Position numbers and translations under genes: made by a program
Shown: piece by piece, positions 9,449-18,376 of the stretch
How the letters are laid out: each line of letters opens with the position of its first letter
Position numbering within the stretch: the stretch's first letter is position 1
Source: Kiritimatiellia bacterium
GTDB lineage: Bacteria > Verrucomicrobiota > Kiritimatiellia > RFP12 > UBA1067
Assembly (NCBI GenBank): GCA_024405395.1
Contig: JAKSOW010000004.1
Coordinates: 1 to 57,296, forward strand
Direction of reading: 5' to 3'
DNA: 57,296 bases
The notes under the pieces: generated by a model
Database searches by the model: none
What the model was told of the DNA's origin: nothing
Seen by the model: only the letters and a program-made list of their open reading frames with translations

Positions 9449-9477
9449 TTTTCTGTTTCGAGCCCTTTTGGTATAAT
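9449..9477 (+). promoter_or_regulatory. extended -10 promoter of the GT2-plsY-rimO-antiporter operon
   Basis: A perfect TATAAT at 9472-9477 is preceded by TGG (9469-9471), the extended -10 pattern. The matching -35 is poor (TTTTCT, 9449-9454). Transcription would start at about 9484-9485, immediately before the ATG at 9486. Confidence 0.65.
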
Positions 9478-9485
9478 GTAGGCAA

Positions 9486-11309
9486 ATGAAAGACTTGGCG
9501 GCTGATTGGCAGATTGTGCGTGAGGCGCTTGGCGGTGAAACGCTGAGCGTCATTATGCCCGTGTACAATCTTGCCAGCATTATCGCCGCGAATCTGCAGC
9601 TCGTCGCCGACCAGCTGGAGGCCGCAGGTGTGGTGTATGAGCTTGTGCCGGTCGATGATGGCTCCACGGATGGCGGCGCAGAGGTCATTCGGGACTTTGC
9701 CGTCTCGCATCGGGCCATTGTTCCCGTTCTCCTGCCGCAGAACGGCGGGAAGGGCAATGCCATCAAAGAGGGCTTTGCCGCCTCCCATGGCGCCTATGTC
9801 CTGATCCTGGACGGCGATCTGGACATCTCCCTCAGCACATTGCCCGCGTTCTTCGCGGCCATGAGGCGGGAACGTTGCGACATCGTCATCGGCTCCAAGC
9901 GTCATCCCGACTCGAATGTGCAGTATCCCTGGCATCGTCGCCTGGCGAGTTGGGGATACTTTACCCTGGTGCGCCTCTTCATCGGGTTGCCCATCACCGA
10001 CACGCAGACGGGCATGAAACTCTTCAGGCGTCCGGTGCTGGGCGAGGCGTTGGCGCGGATGCTCGTGAAGACATACGCGTTTGACCTTGAGCTCTTGTCC
10101 ATTGCATACGGACGCGGCGCAAAAGTGGCTGAGGCGCCGGTCGAGATCCGTTTCGGCATGAAATTTGGCGCTCTCAAGGCGCGTACCGTGCGCGATATGA
10201 TGCACGATACGCTGGCAGTGGTCTATCGTCTGCGATTCCTCAATTACTACGCAAAGGTCGAGATTCCGCCACCCTTGGAGAAGGATCCCCTCGTTTCCGT
10301 CGTAATCGCGTGTCCTGGCAACTCGTGGATGCTGCAGGAGTGCCTGGCCGCGCTTGCGAAGCAGTCCTACCGTGCCTTCGAGGTGATCGTGCTCCCGGAT
10401 GCGTCCTTGGATGACCTCAAGCCGGCCGACTTCAATTTCCCGCTCATGGTGCTGCCTACGGGGAAAGTTCGTCCCGCCGAGAAGCGCAACTTGGGCATTG
10501 ACAGGGCAAAGGGCGAGATCGTGGCGTTCATCGATGACGACGCCTACCCTGAGGAACATTGGCTGGCCCATGCGGTGAAGTATTTCGGCGAGCCTTCCAT
10601 CGGCGGCGTGGGCGGGCCGGGTGTCACGCCTCCGGGTGACGGTTTTCTTGCCTCATCGGGTGGGCGCGTCTACGAGAACTATTTTGTCTCCGGCAATTAC
10701 CGCTATCGCTATCTGGGTGGGCGCGTGCGCCTGGATGTGGACGACTACCCGTCCTGCAATCTCCTGGTGCGTACGGACATTCTGCGGAAGATCGGCGGCT
10801 ACCGTACCGACTTCTGGCCGGGAGAGGACACGCTGCTTTGCGAATCCATCGTCTTGGAGCAGCACAAGCGAATCGTCTACGATCCCTGGGTGCTCGTGTT
10901 CCATCATCGGCGGCCGCTTTTTCTGCCGCATCTGCGCCAGTTGGGGCGCTATGGCTTCCACCGCGGGTATTTCGTCAAGCGTTTCCCGGCCACAAGTTGC
11001 CGCCTGTCCTATTTCGTTCCCACGTTGTTCGTCCTCTATCTCGTTGCCTTGGCGGCGCTATGGGGGATTCGTGCCTACATTGGCGGGGGGCGCCTTGGCA
11101 CATGGGGCATGTTCGCCGCCTGGCCGTTTATCGTCTATGTGCTTCTGACGGGCCTGACGACCTTCAGCTTCAATCCTGTGCGCTGGCTGCTGGTGTGGCT
11201 TGGCGTCTTCACTTCGCATGTCACCTATGGCGTCAAGTTCCTCATGGGGCTTTGTGCCGCCAAGGCACCTTGCGAATTCATCGGCAAGGACCACGCTCCG
11301 CGTGGTTGA
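9486..11309 (+). CDS. double GT2 glycosyltransferase with C-terminal membrane segments
   Basis: A 607-residue protein with two family-2 glycosyltransferase domains in tandem. The first (about 15-250) is of the dolichyl/polyprenyl-phosphate sugar synthase type, with SVIMPVYN, DDGSTDGG, the metal-binding LDGDLD, and a TDTQTGMKLF segment typical of that group. The second (about 270-480) has VVIACPG, a DDD motif in AFIDDDAYPEEHW, and a PGEDTLLCE segment typical of processive or polymer-forming GT2 enzymes. Three hydrophobic segments close the protein (about 510-595). It probably moves sugar onto a lipid carrier or surface glycan at the inner membrane. The promoter is so close that the transcript has almost no leader. 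plsY follows after 26 bp. Confidence 0.85.
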   Translation: MKDLAADWQIVREALGGETLSVIMPVYNLASIIAANLQLVADQLEAAGVVYELVPVDDGSTDGGAEVIRDFAVSHRAIVPVLLPQNGGKGNAIKEGFAASHGAYVLILDGDLDISLSTLPAFFAAMRRERCDIVIGSKRHPDSNVQYPWHRRLASWGYFTLVRLFIGLPITDTQTGMKLFRRPVLGEALARMLVKTYAFDLELLSIAYGRGAKVAEAPVEIRFGMKFGALKARTVRDMMHDTLAVVYRLRFLNYYAKVEIPPPLEKDPLVSVVIACPGNSWMLQECLAALAKQSYRAFEVIVLPDASLDDLKPADFNFPLMVLPTGKVRPAEKRNLGIDRAKGEIVAFIDDDAYPEEHWLAHAVKYFGEPSIGGVGGPGVTPPGDGFLASSGGRVYENYFVSGNYRYRYLGGRVRLDVDDYPSCNLLVRTDILRKIGGYRTDFWPGEDTLLCESIVLEQHKRIVYDPWVLVFHHRRPLFLPHLRQLGRYGFHRGYFVKRFPATSCRLSYFVPTLFVLYLVALAALWGIRAYIGGGRLGTWGMFAAWPFIVYVLLTGLTTFSFNPVRWLLVWLGVFTSHVTYGVKFLMGLCAAKAPCEFIGKDHAPRG

Positions 11310-11335
11310 GATTTTACCGTAAGGAGAATGTGACT

Positions 11336-11950
11336 ATGGATACTTGGATGGTGTATGCAATTGGCGTTCTGGCCGCTTACCTGGTGGGGGGCATTCCGTT
11401 TGGCTTCCTCATCGGAAAGATGCGTGGCGTAGATGTGCGCACCGTGGGGTCCAAGAACATCGGCGCCACGAACGTCTACCGCACAGTGGGGCACAAGTGG
11501 GGATTTCTGGCCTTCTTCTGTGATTTCCTCAAGGGGTTCGTTCCTGCGCTGATCGCCGTCCTGTATGTGGGGAAGGCTGGCGGGGATGGGGCGGCGCTTG
11601 TCCATCTTCCCTTGTCTGTTGGCTTTGCGGCCGTGCTTGGCCACACGCTTACGCCCTACATGAAGTTCAAGGGCGGAAAGGGCGTGGCCACCGCCTTTGG
11701 CATGTTGATGGCCCTGGCCACGCTCCCGGTGCTGATTGCCTTTGCGGTGTTTGTCGTCACCGTGTGGCTCAGCCATTACATCTCGCTCGGCAGTTGCTTG
11801 GCGGCGGCGACCATTGCCGTTCTGGTGTGGTTCTTCCCGGCTACGTTGCCGTTCCGGATCCTGGTGACCCTGCTGGGCGTGTTCGTCATCTACAAACACA
11901 AGTCCAACATCAAGCGCTTGATTGATGGCTGCGAAAACAAGATCTACTGA
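11336..11950 (+). CDS. plsY: acyl-phosphate:glycerol-3-phosphate acyltransferase
   Basis: PlsY transfers an acyl group from acyl-phosphate to glycerol 3-phosphate, the first step of phospholipid synthesis, in the inner membrane. The 204-residue product has about five membrane segments and the three cytoplasmic family motifs: SKNIGATNVYR near 38, DFLKG near 63, and the phosphate-binding FKGGKGVAT near 110. Length is normal for the family. AAGGAG at 11321-11326 lies 9 nt before ATG 11336 and fixes the start; a longer open frame that begins inside the glycosyltransferase gene is an artefact. rimO starts 16 bp after the stop. Confidence 0.95.
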   Translation: MDTWMVYAIGVLAAYLVGGIPFGFLIGKMRGVDVRTVGSKNIGATNVYRTVGHKWGFLAFFCDFLKGFVPALIAVLYVGKAGGDGAALVHLPLSVGFAAVLGHTLTPYMKFKGGKGVATAFGMLMALATLPVLIAFAVFVVTVWLSHYISLGSCLAAATIAVLVWFFPATLPFRILVTLLGVFVIYKHKSNIKRLIDGCENKIY

Positions 11951-11966
11951 TCGTCAGGGGGGCGTC

Positions 11967-13331
11967 ATGAAGAAACTGAAGACCATTGGCCTTGTCGCGC
12001 TGGGCTGTGCCAAGAACTCCGTGGACCTCCAGGTCATGGCGGGCCATCTCATCAAGAAGGGTTTCACGCTGGCGCCGGATCCCGATTCGGCAGATGTTAT
12101 TCTGGTCAACACCTGCGCATTCATCGAGTCGGCACGGGAAGAGGCCGTCTCCGAGATTCTGCGTGCCTGTGAACTGAAGCAGGCCGGTATGTGCCAGGCC
12201 GTGATCGTGTCCGGGTGCTTTGCGCAGCGGTATGGCGCGCAATTGGCGGACAAGTTCCCGGAAGTGGACGCCTTTCTGGGCATTGACGCGCTGGACAAGA
12301 TCGATGCGGTCTTGGCGCGTGTGGCGAAAGGCGGAATCCGATCCGAGGCGGCGAAGGTCGTCGTCCCGGCCGGACAGCCACACAAGGTCTTCAATCCGCC
12401 GGAGCCCGCCTTACGTCTGACGGGCCTGTCCTTTGCCTATCTGAAGATCGCCGAAGGCTGCGCCCATCGCTGCAGTTACTGCGCAATCCCCGCCATCCGC
12501 GGCGACTATCGCTCGCGTCCGGCCAAGGACATCCTCGCCGAGGCCCAGGCACTCATCGCCACAGGCGTCAAGGAGCTGAACGTCATCGCCCAGGACCCCA
12601 TGCTCTATGGCGTTGACTTCAAGGTGAAGCGTGGCGGCAAGCGGTATGGTCTGGTGGAGCTGCTGAACGACCTCGACAAGCTTGAAGGGGAGTTCAAGGT
12701 GCGCGTGCTCTATTCCTACCCGAGCGAGATCACAGACGCCTTCCTGAACTGGATGGCCACTTCGCCGCGGGCGATCAAGTATGTGGATGTGCCGCTTCAG
12801 CACACGTCGCCGACCATCCTGCGCGCCATGGCGCGCGGTTCGGCTGTGGCGGCAACGCTGCAGGCCGCCGAGCGCATTCGTGCGGCCGTGCCGGGCGTGA
12901 CGCTGCGCACCACGGTTATGACGGGTTTTCCGGGCGAGAGCGAGCAGGACTTCAAGCGGCTTGTCGCCGACGTCAAGCGGATGAAGTTCGATCACCTGGG
13001 GGCCTTTGCGTTCTCGCCCGAGGATGGAACGGTTGCCGCCGAACTGGAGGGACAGGTGGCTCCTGGCACGGCCGAGCGGCGGCGTCAGGAGGTCATGCGC
13101 ACGCAGAAGAGCATCTGGAACGCCAAGGCCAAGGCGTTTGTCGGGAAGACCTTCAGCGCCCTTGTCGTGGCGCCTGGTGTGGCGCGAATGGAGTCGCAGG
13201 CGCCTGAAGTGGATGGCGTGACCTATCTCAAGGCCGCCCGCGGCAAGACGCTGCCAGAAGTGGGCGAGATCGTGCGCGTGAAGATCAAGTCGGTGAAGGG
13301 CTACGACTTCGAGGGCGTTGTGGTGAAATGA
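11967..13331 (+). CDS. rimO: ribosomal protein S12 methylthiotransferase RimO
   Basis: A radical SAM enzyme that methylthiolates the conserved aspartate of ribosomal protein S12. The 454-residue product carries the N-terminal cluster cysteines (LGCAKNSVD Cys14, NTCAF, SGCFAQRY) and the radical SAM motif CAHRCSYC (Cys165, 169, 172), with a TRAM-like C-terminal domain. GCAKNSVD at the first cysteine and the absence of MiaB-type features favour RimO over MiaB. An AGGGGGG run just before ATG 11967 supports that start over an upstream in-frame ATG at 11922 inside plsY. The stop overlaps the antiporter start as ATGA, so the two are translationally coupled. Confidence 0.93.
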   Translation: MKKLKTIGLVALGCAKNSVDLQVMAGHLIKKGFTLAPDPDSADVILVNTCAFIESAREEAVSEILRACELKQAGMCQAVIVSGCFAQRYGAQLADKFPEVDAFLGIDALDKIDAVLARVAKGGIRSEAAKVVVPAGQPHKVFNPPEPALRLTGLSFAYLKIAEGCAHRCSYCAIPAIRGDYRSRPAKDILAEAQALIATGVKELNVIAQDPMLYGVDFKVKRGGKRYGLVELLNDLDKLEGEFKVRVLYSYPSEITDAFLNWMATSPRAIKYVDVPLQHTSPTILRAMARGSAVAATLQAAERIRAAVPGVTLRTTVMTGFPGESEQDFKRLVADVKRMKFDHLGAFAFSPEDGTVAAELEGQVAPGTAERRRQEVMRTQKSIWNAKAKAFVGKTFSALVVAPGVARMESQAPEVDGVTYLKAARGKTLPEVGEIVRVKIKSVKGYDFEGVVVK

Positions 13332-15355
13332 CCGAGGCGCACTTCTTCCAGGATCTCGCCGTCCTCATGACAGTGGCGGGGCTGGCCTCGGTGCTTTTTA
13401 CGCGTATGGGGTGGCCCAAGGTACTGGGGTATCTGTTGGCGGGCGTGTTGGTGAGCAGCCACACCTGGGGTGCGCCTATCCTGATGGACGAGGCGTCGAT
13501 CTCGACCATTGGCCAGCTGGGGATGGTGTTCCTCATGTTCACGCTTGGGCTGGAGTTCAGCGCCAGCGACATGAAGAAGGTGCGCCATGTCACCATCCCC
13601 ACGGCGCTCTTCGACGTGTCGATGATGATCTGGCTGGGGTACACGGTGGGGCGGCAGATCTTCGGCTGGGGCATGCTCCCGAGTCTTTTCCTGGGGGCGG
13701 CGATCTGCGATTCGGCAACCACCTTGCTGGCTAAGACGCTGGCCGAGATGAAGTGGATGGAGCGCCCGTTTGTGCGCTACATCTTCGGCACGACGATTTG
13801 CGAGGATATCCTCTGCATCGGCGTCATCGCGCTGATCACGGGCGTGGCCTCGGGGAAGGGGCTGTCGCTGCTGGATGTGGGGCTTTCCTTGGGCGGTTTG
13901 ACGGTGTTCCTCGTGTGCGTGGTGGTGTTTGGGCTCATCCTCGTGCCGCGTCTGCTCAACCAGGTCGCGCGGATGAAGGACGACGAGGCGCTGTTGCTTA
14001 CCTTGCTTGGCTTCTGCTTTTTCGTGTCGTTTGTGGCGGCGCGTTTCGACTTCTCTCTGGCCCTGGGCGCGTTCTTGGTGGGTATCTTGGGCGCGAGTTC
14101 GGAGGTGCGGGCGCGTCTGCATCACCTGGTGGGGCCGCTCCGCGACATGTTTGCCGCCGTGTTCTTTGTGGCGATTGGACTGCTGGTTGACCCTCTGGTC
14201 TGCTGGCGCAATCTGCCGGCCATCCTGGGCTTGGTTGTGGTCATCATCCTGGGCAAGGGGTTCAACTGCTTTGCTCTGTCGATCCTCACCGGGCAGCGGA
14301 TCAAGGATGCGGTCCAGACGGGCTTTGGCCTTGCGCAGATCGGTGAATTCGCCTACATGGTGGCGCTCCTGTATCTTGCCAGGACGAACGACACCAGCTG
14401 CGCGATCTACCAGATCGTCGTGGGCGCCTCCCTCATCACCACCTGCCTCAACCCGGTGCTGTTGCGCCTTTCGGACCCAGTAGGCGACTGGATGGAGAAT
14501 CATGTTCCGGCCTTTGTCCGTGGTTGGTTGGCGGCCTATAACGTGTGGTTGGCGCACTTCCGCGCTGCCACAGTGCCGTCGGCGCTGCAGCGGCACATTC
14601 GTGGCCGACTGGTGTGGTTGGCGGCAATTGGTGCCCTCAATCTCTCGGTGTCGGTCGTGGCGTCGGCGCTCAATGACCTGGACTACGGGCGGCATTCGGC
14701 TTTCTTCGAGGCCCACAAGCGGCTGTTCTTCTGCCTGTTGGCCAATGCGTATTTCGTCTCCATGCTGGCACCTGTGGCGGGGTTGGCGCGTTCGTTGGGG
14801 CGCGATGTGGGGACTGTGCTGGTGGGTACGCGCCAACCGCGCAGATGGCGTGCCGCCGTGGTGGGAGTCACGACTTTCTCCGTGGTGGCGGCGGTGTTGC
14901 TCCTGATGACGGTTCAGGTGTTCATGAGTAACGTGCATCTCCTGCCCGAAGAAGTGTGGCTGCAATGGACGGTGATGGCTTTGTTGCTGATCGCGACCAT
15001 TCTGGGGTGGAAGCGCTTTGCAGCTGCCGGACGTCGGGCAGGCCATCGTTTCAAGGGGGCCCTCTTGGCGGAACAGCGGCGGACGTCTGCGCCCACGGCG
15101 ATTACCTTGGCGGTTCCGGGCGACTTCTATGGGCACCTCGTGCTTGAGGCTGCGTCGCCGGCGATCGGCCAGACCATCCGCACACTGGACATTCGCGCCA
15201 AGACGGGAGCTTCAATCGTCTCCATCACACGGGCAGGATACAAAACACGCAACCCCGGTCCCGATTGGCAGTTTGCCGAGAGTGATGAAGTCACGGCAAT
15301 TGGCAACCCCAATCAGTTATCTGCACTCCGCACTTTGCTGGCACCTGCCTCCTGA
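13328..15355 (+). CDS. CPA2-family cation:proton antiporter, Kef/RosB-like
   Basis: A 675-residue monovalent cation:proton antiporter of the inner membrane. The first 390 residues hold about twelve hydrophobic helices with CPA2 landmarks: VLGYLLAGVLVSS, LGLEFSASDM, the DSATT segment, an acidic pair in TTICEDILCIG where the family has its ion-binding residues, and a glycine-rich LGAFLVGILG. Further hydrophobic segments are followed by a TrkA-C-like cytosolic tail (about 595-675: IRTLDIRAKTGASIVSITR). No NAD-binding TrkA-N domain is obvious. Coupling to rimO is through an ATGA overlap. The ion (K+ or Na+) cannot be told from sequence. Confidence 0.88.
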   Translation: MTEAHFFQDLAVLMTVAGLASVLFTRMGWPKVLGYLLAGVLVSSHTWGAPILMDEASISTIGQLGMVFLMFTLGLEFSASDMKKVRHVTIPTALFDVSMMIWLGYTVGRQIFGWGMLPSLFLGAAICDSATTLLAKTLAEMKWMERPFVRYIFGTTICEDILCIGVIALITGVASGKGLSLLDVGLSLGGLTVFLVCVVVFGLILVPRLLNQVARMKDDEALLLTLLGFCFFVSFVAARFDFSLALGAFLVGILGASSEVRARLHHLVGPLRDMFAAVFFVAIGLLVDPLVCWRNLPAILGLVVVIILGKGFNCFALSILTGQRIKDAVQTGFGLAQIGEFAYMVALLYLARTNDTSCAIYQIVVGASLITTCLNPVLLRLSDPVGDWMENHVPAFVRGWLAAYNVWLAHFRAATVPSALQRHIRGRLVWLAAIGALNLSVSVVASALNDLDYGRHSAFFEAHKRLFFCLLANAYFVSMLAPVAGLARSLGRDVGTVLVGTRQPRRWRAAVVGVTTFSVVAAVLLLMTVQVFMSNVHLLPEEVWLQWTVMALLLIATILGWKRFAAAGRRAGHRFKGALLAEQRRTSAPTAITLAVPGDFYGHLVLEAASPAIGQTIRTLDIRAKTGASIVSITRAGYKTRNPGPDWQFAESDEVTAIGNPNQLSALRTLLAPAS

Positions 15356-15370
15356 CCATCCTTCCCACCA

Positions 15371-15424
15371 CTTGTCAACCTTCTATGAACGCGTGTCTTC
15401 TGTTGACACAAGATTCTTTTTTTT
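15371..15424 (+). terminator. possible intrinsic terminator after the antiporter gene
   Basis: CTTGTCAAC (15371-15379) and GTTGACACAAG (15402-15412) form a stem with a two-base bulge and a 22-nt loop, followed by eight T at 15417-15424. The loop is long for a classic terminator, and the right arm overlaps the -35 element of the next promoter. Confidence 0.4.
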
Positions 15425-15435
15425 GATAGTATAAA
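15403..15435 (+). promoter_or_regulatory. promoter region of the 12-kb secreted-protein locus
   Basis: A perfect TTGACA at 15403-15408. The best -10 candidates are GATAGT (15425-15430, 16-bp spacer) and TATAAA (15430-15435, which has the better hexamer but a 21-bp spacer). TGTCAAC at 15373-15379 repeats the -35 region in inverted form and could be half of an operator. Confidence 0.5.
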
Positions 15436-15477
15436 CTAGTTTTTTCGGCGTGTCCATAGGCCGGAGGGCTTTACATA

Positions 15478-17295
15478 ATGAACGGATTGGCAAAACTTAA
15501 GATCTTTGTTGGGTGTGTGCTGTTGGCTGTGGGAGCCTATGCGGTAGAGGTGATGTCTTCGCAGATGGTGGCGTTGAACAACGGCTGGAATGCCTTTTAT
15601 CTGACGGTCTCGCCGACGGGGACGGCCGACCAGGTCTTCGCCGACTGGCCAGTCGACTTCGTCTCGGCCTACGATTCCGCCGCTTTCCTGGAGACGCGCC
15701 AGTATTCCGCTCTGGGGTCAACAGAAGGGACGTCGATAGGCGGTTACCGCACTTGGCATCGGCTGGAGAAGGGCGCCTCGTCGCTGATGAGGGTGCCGGC
15801 GAACACCGTCTATGTGTGCTTTGCCACCAATGTCATGCCGGCGCGCACGATCTACGGCCGTCCCTCCGCACCGCGCATTACCTGGCACGCAAGTTCAACG
15901 AACGAGTCGCTGAACCTGGTAGGCCTTTCCACCTATGCGCCGGCTACGCTAAGCGGTTACTTCAATGGGCTAGATGTGGGCAACACGTTCTTCAAGCAGT
16001 TCTATGGTTCGAATCCGGCCGCTGTGCAGCAGCATGCCGTGTATGATCGCCTGGCTCTTGATGGAGGCGCGGTGCTCCTTGTGGATTCTTCCAAGGTCAG
16101 CGATTGGAGCGGCGTGCTCAACGTCTCACCGGTCGGAGGCATCGATTTCGGCACGAATGGCACGATGGCTGCGGTTCAGGTGCGCAACGACGGCCTGCTG
16201 GAGCGGACGGTGCGTGTGGCGCTGGTAGGCGGTTCGGCGGCGAATGCGCTGGATGTGCCGCCTATGCCGACGGGGCTGCAGATCAAGGATGTTTCGACGG
16301 CAATGGCCTCGGCGACGAATGCCTGGACTGCGTTTCTGCCCGCCACGCCGTTCGTCAAGCGCCTGAAGCCCTCGGAGACGCTGAATCTTCGTCTGGCGCT
16401 TGACCGGTCGCAGCTGGAAGGCGCCGCAGGAACGTACTATGGCGCGCTGCTGCTGATCACGGACGAGGATGGCGGTTCGAACATGAAGGTTGCCGTGCCG
16501 GTCGAGGCCATTGGCGATGGTGGTGCCTTCGCCCAGACGGCTTGGCCCAAGGGCATTTGGCTTGCGGCGGCGGAACTGGACACGGTGACGTTTGTGGGAA
16601 CGCCGATTCCGGTGACGAACGAAACCGTGACTGTGAGTAACGTCATCGATGCCATCACCAAGGAATCGTATGTGATGACGAACTACCATTCGGAGGTGAG
16701 AACCTCGATTCCGACGACCGAGCAGCACGCCGGCGGCAAGATGAAGGTCAGGCTGCCGCTGTACGTCGACGGAAACGGCGGCATGACGCTGCTGCAGCGT
16801 TTTTGGTACGGCCGCGACGCGGCGGGTGCGCTCCATGTGATCGCCGGGTCGGCAAACAGCGATGTGCCGCTGACGGAGACACGGCGTGTCTCGACGGCGT
16901 TCCTTCCGACGGACCAGGTGAAGATTCCTGCGGCGAGCGGTGCGTTCGGCACGACGGCTACGTTCCCGTTCGTCGTCGCGGAGACGTCGAACGTCAATCC
17001 GATGCGTCACGCGCTGCATCCGCAGCATGACGGCAAGCGCTTCGACTTCAAGACGCCTTCGCCGAGCGGCGACGACCTGGACAACTACCAGGGCACGATC
17101 AAGCCCGAGTCCTTTTCGATCACGAACACGGTGAATTTCACGTGGAAAACCTCGCAGGGGACGACGTGGAGTCCGGATGAAACGCTGTCCGGCAGACTCA
17201 TCTGGGAGTTTGGCGGCTTGCGTCATGAAGGGACCATTCGGGCGAGTGGTCCGTTTGTGATGAAACGGATCGGTGCCGTGAGCCTTGAAAAGTAA
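15478..17295 (+). CDS. secreted protein of unknown function, first gene of the giant-protein locus
   Basis: 605 residues, not recognised. The signal peptide spans about residues 1-22 and ends at AYAVE. The mature N-terminus opens with LNNGWNAFYLTVSP, which recalls a class of PVC secreted proteins beginning with a Gly-Trp-Asn motif, a resemblance from memory only. The rest is beta-rich, with many Thr/Val/Asn-rich strands and no membrane segment, and ends with LRHEGTIRASGPFVMKR. GGAGGG at 15462-15467 lies 10 nt before the ATG. The next gene follows after 22 bp. Its position suggests that it works with the tail-collar and giant proteins, for instance as a surface anchor or structural partner. 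That role is inference. Confidence 0.7.
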   Translation: MNGLAKLKIFVGCVLLAVGAYAVEVMSSQMVALNNGWNAFYLTVSPTGTADQVFADWPVDFVSAYDSAAFLETRQYSALGSTEGTSIGGYRTWHRLEKGASSLMRVPANTVYVCFATNVMPARTIYGRPSAPRITWHASSTNESLNLVGLSTYAPATLSGYFNGLDVGNTFFKQFYGSNPAAVQQHAVYDRLALDGGAVLLVDSSKVSDWSGVLNVSPVGGIDFGTNGTMAAVQVRNDGLLERTVRVALVGGSAANALDVPPMPTGLQIKDVSTAMASATNAWTAFLPATPFVKRLKPSETLNLRLALDRSQLEGAAGTYYGALLLITDEDGGSNMKVAVPVEAIGDGGAFAQTAWPKGIWLAAAELDTVTFVGTPIPVTNETVTVSNVIDAITKESYVMTNYHSEVRTSIPTTEQHAGGKMKVRLPLYVDGNGGMTLLQRFWYGRDAAGALHVIAGSANSDVPLTETRRVSTAFLPTDQVKIPAASGAFGTTATFPFVVAETSNVNPMRHALHPQHDGKRFDFKTPSPSGDDLDNYQGTIKPESFSITNTVNFTWKTSQGTTWSPDETLSGRLIWEFGGLRHEGTIRASGPFVMKRIGAVSLEK

Positions 17296-17317
17296 AACGA
17301 TTTAAGAAGGAGCAGTT

Positions 17318-18343
17318 ATGATGAAGAAGATGGTGTTTGGTCTGGCGGGTCTGGTGTCGTTGGCGTCTATGGCCGCGTCGTTCTCGTATCAGGGCGTACT
17401 GCGCGGCGCGACGGGTGAACAGGTGGCGGACAAGAACAAGGTCATCACATTCCGCCTCTACAACGATCCATCCTCTGGTGATGCTCTTTGGGGGCGAACG
17501 AGTTCGGTGCTGTTGGACGACAATGGCCTATTCAATGTGGAACTTGGCGATTCGACCGGAAGCCCGGTAGAGGGGGTGACAAATTCGCTGGAAGCGGTCA
17601 TCTCGGAAAATGCCGCCGGCACGCTCTACATCGGTCTTGAGGTCATTCCTTCATCAGGCGAGATCCGTCCAAGGCAGAAGGTCCTCTCCGTGCCGCTGGC
17701 GAGTTATGCGCAGGATGTCGGTATCGCCAAGAAGGACTTCACTGTCGTCGGCAAGGCGACAATTTCCGGCGCGCTTGAGGTCTCGGGTGAGACTCAGATC
17801 AAGGGTACGGCCTCGGTCGCGAAGCTGTCCGTCCAAAACGGCGCCACCCTGGCGGGCGGCGTCAATGTGACGGGACCGCTCAACCTGTCGAGCGGAAAGC
17901 TCGAGATGCCGGCCAGTTCCACCTTCACCATCGGCGGCGTTTCGGCGGTGATTCCCTCTGGCGTCATTGTGATGTGGAGTGGCAACGTGAACAACATCCC
18001 GACAGGCTGGGTGCTCTGCAACGGCGAAAACGGCACGCCGGACCTGCGTAACCGCTTTATTGTCGGCGCAGGCGCAACCTATGCCGTCGGCGAAAGGGGC
18101 GGTGCCGACCATGTGACGCTGAACGTCGATCAGCTGCCTGCCCATGACCACCAGTTCGTGGGTGACGACCAGTTGTCGGATCGCGCGAACTGGTCGGCCT
18201 ACGACCTGGGCCGCTATGGCAACTACGACGCGGACAGCAGCAGCGGCAATTCGCGGCTGTACAAGACGACGGCGTCGGGCGGCAACCAGTCCCACGAGAA
18301 CCGACCGCCCTATTACGCGCTCTGTTTCATCATGAAACGATAG
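17318..18343 (+). CDS. secreted protein with a C-terminal phage tail collar domain
   Basis: 341 residues with a signal peptide (about 1-20, cleaved near SMAAS). Residues 25-135 form a beta-rich N-terminal domain (FSYQGVLRG, VITFRLYND). Residues 140-215 are short repeating strands (TISGALEVSG, SVQNGATLAG), like a fibre or beta-helix shaft. The C-terminal 125 residues match the phage tail collar pattern: GVIVMWSGNVNNIPTGWVLC, PDLRNRFIVGAG, DQLPAHDHQ and a final HENRPPYYALCFIMKR. Tail collar domains normally sit at the tips of phage fibres. No phage structural genes are nearby, so this looks like a fibre tip used by a cellular secreted protein. AAGGAG precedes ATG 17318; the next codon is also ATG. 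Confidence 0.8.
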   Translation: MMKKMVFGLAGLVSLASMAASFSYQGVLRGATGEQVADKNKVITFRLYNDPSSGDALWGRTSSVLLDDNGLFNVELGDSTGSPVEGVTNSLEAVISENAAGTLYIGLEVIPSSGEIRPRQKVLSVPLASYAQDVGIAKKDFTVVGKATISGALEVSGETQIKGTASVAKLSVQNGATLAGGVNVTGPLNLSSGKLEMPASSTFTIGGVSAVIPSGVIVMWSGNVNNIPTGWVLCNGENGTPDLRNRFIVGAGATYAVGERGGADHVTLNVDQLPAHDHQFVGDDQLSDRANWSAYDLGRYGNYDADSSSGNSRLYKTTASGGNQSHENRPPYYALCFIMKR

Positions 18344-18376
18344 GGACGTCGGAAGACTGAAAAGAATGGGAATGGC

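Noticed and set aside
13301..15136. 611-codon antisense open frame across the antiporter
   Set aside because: Extremely His/Gln/Arg-rich product, as expected from the reverse complement of a hydrophobic membrane protein gene.
16006..16017. tRNA-like T-loop sequence GGTTCGAATCC
   Set aside because: It lies inside a long open reading frame and has no matching acceptor, D or anticodon arms around it.
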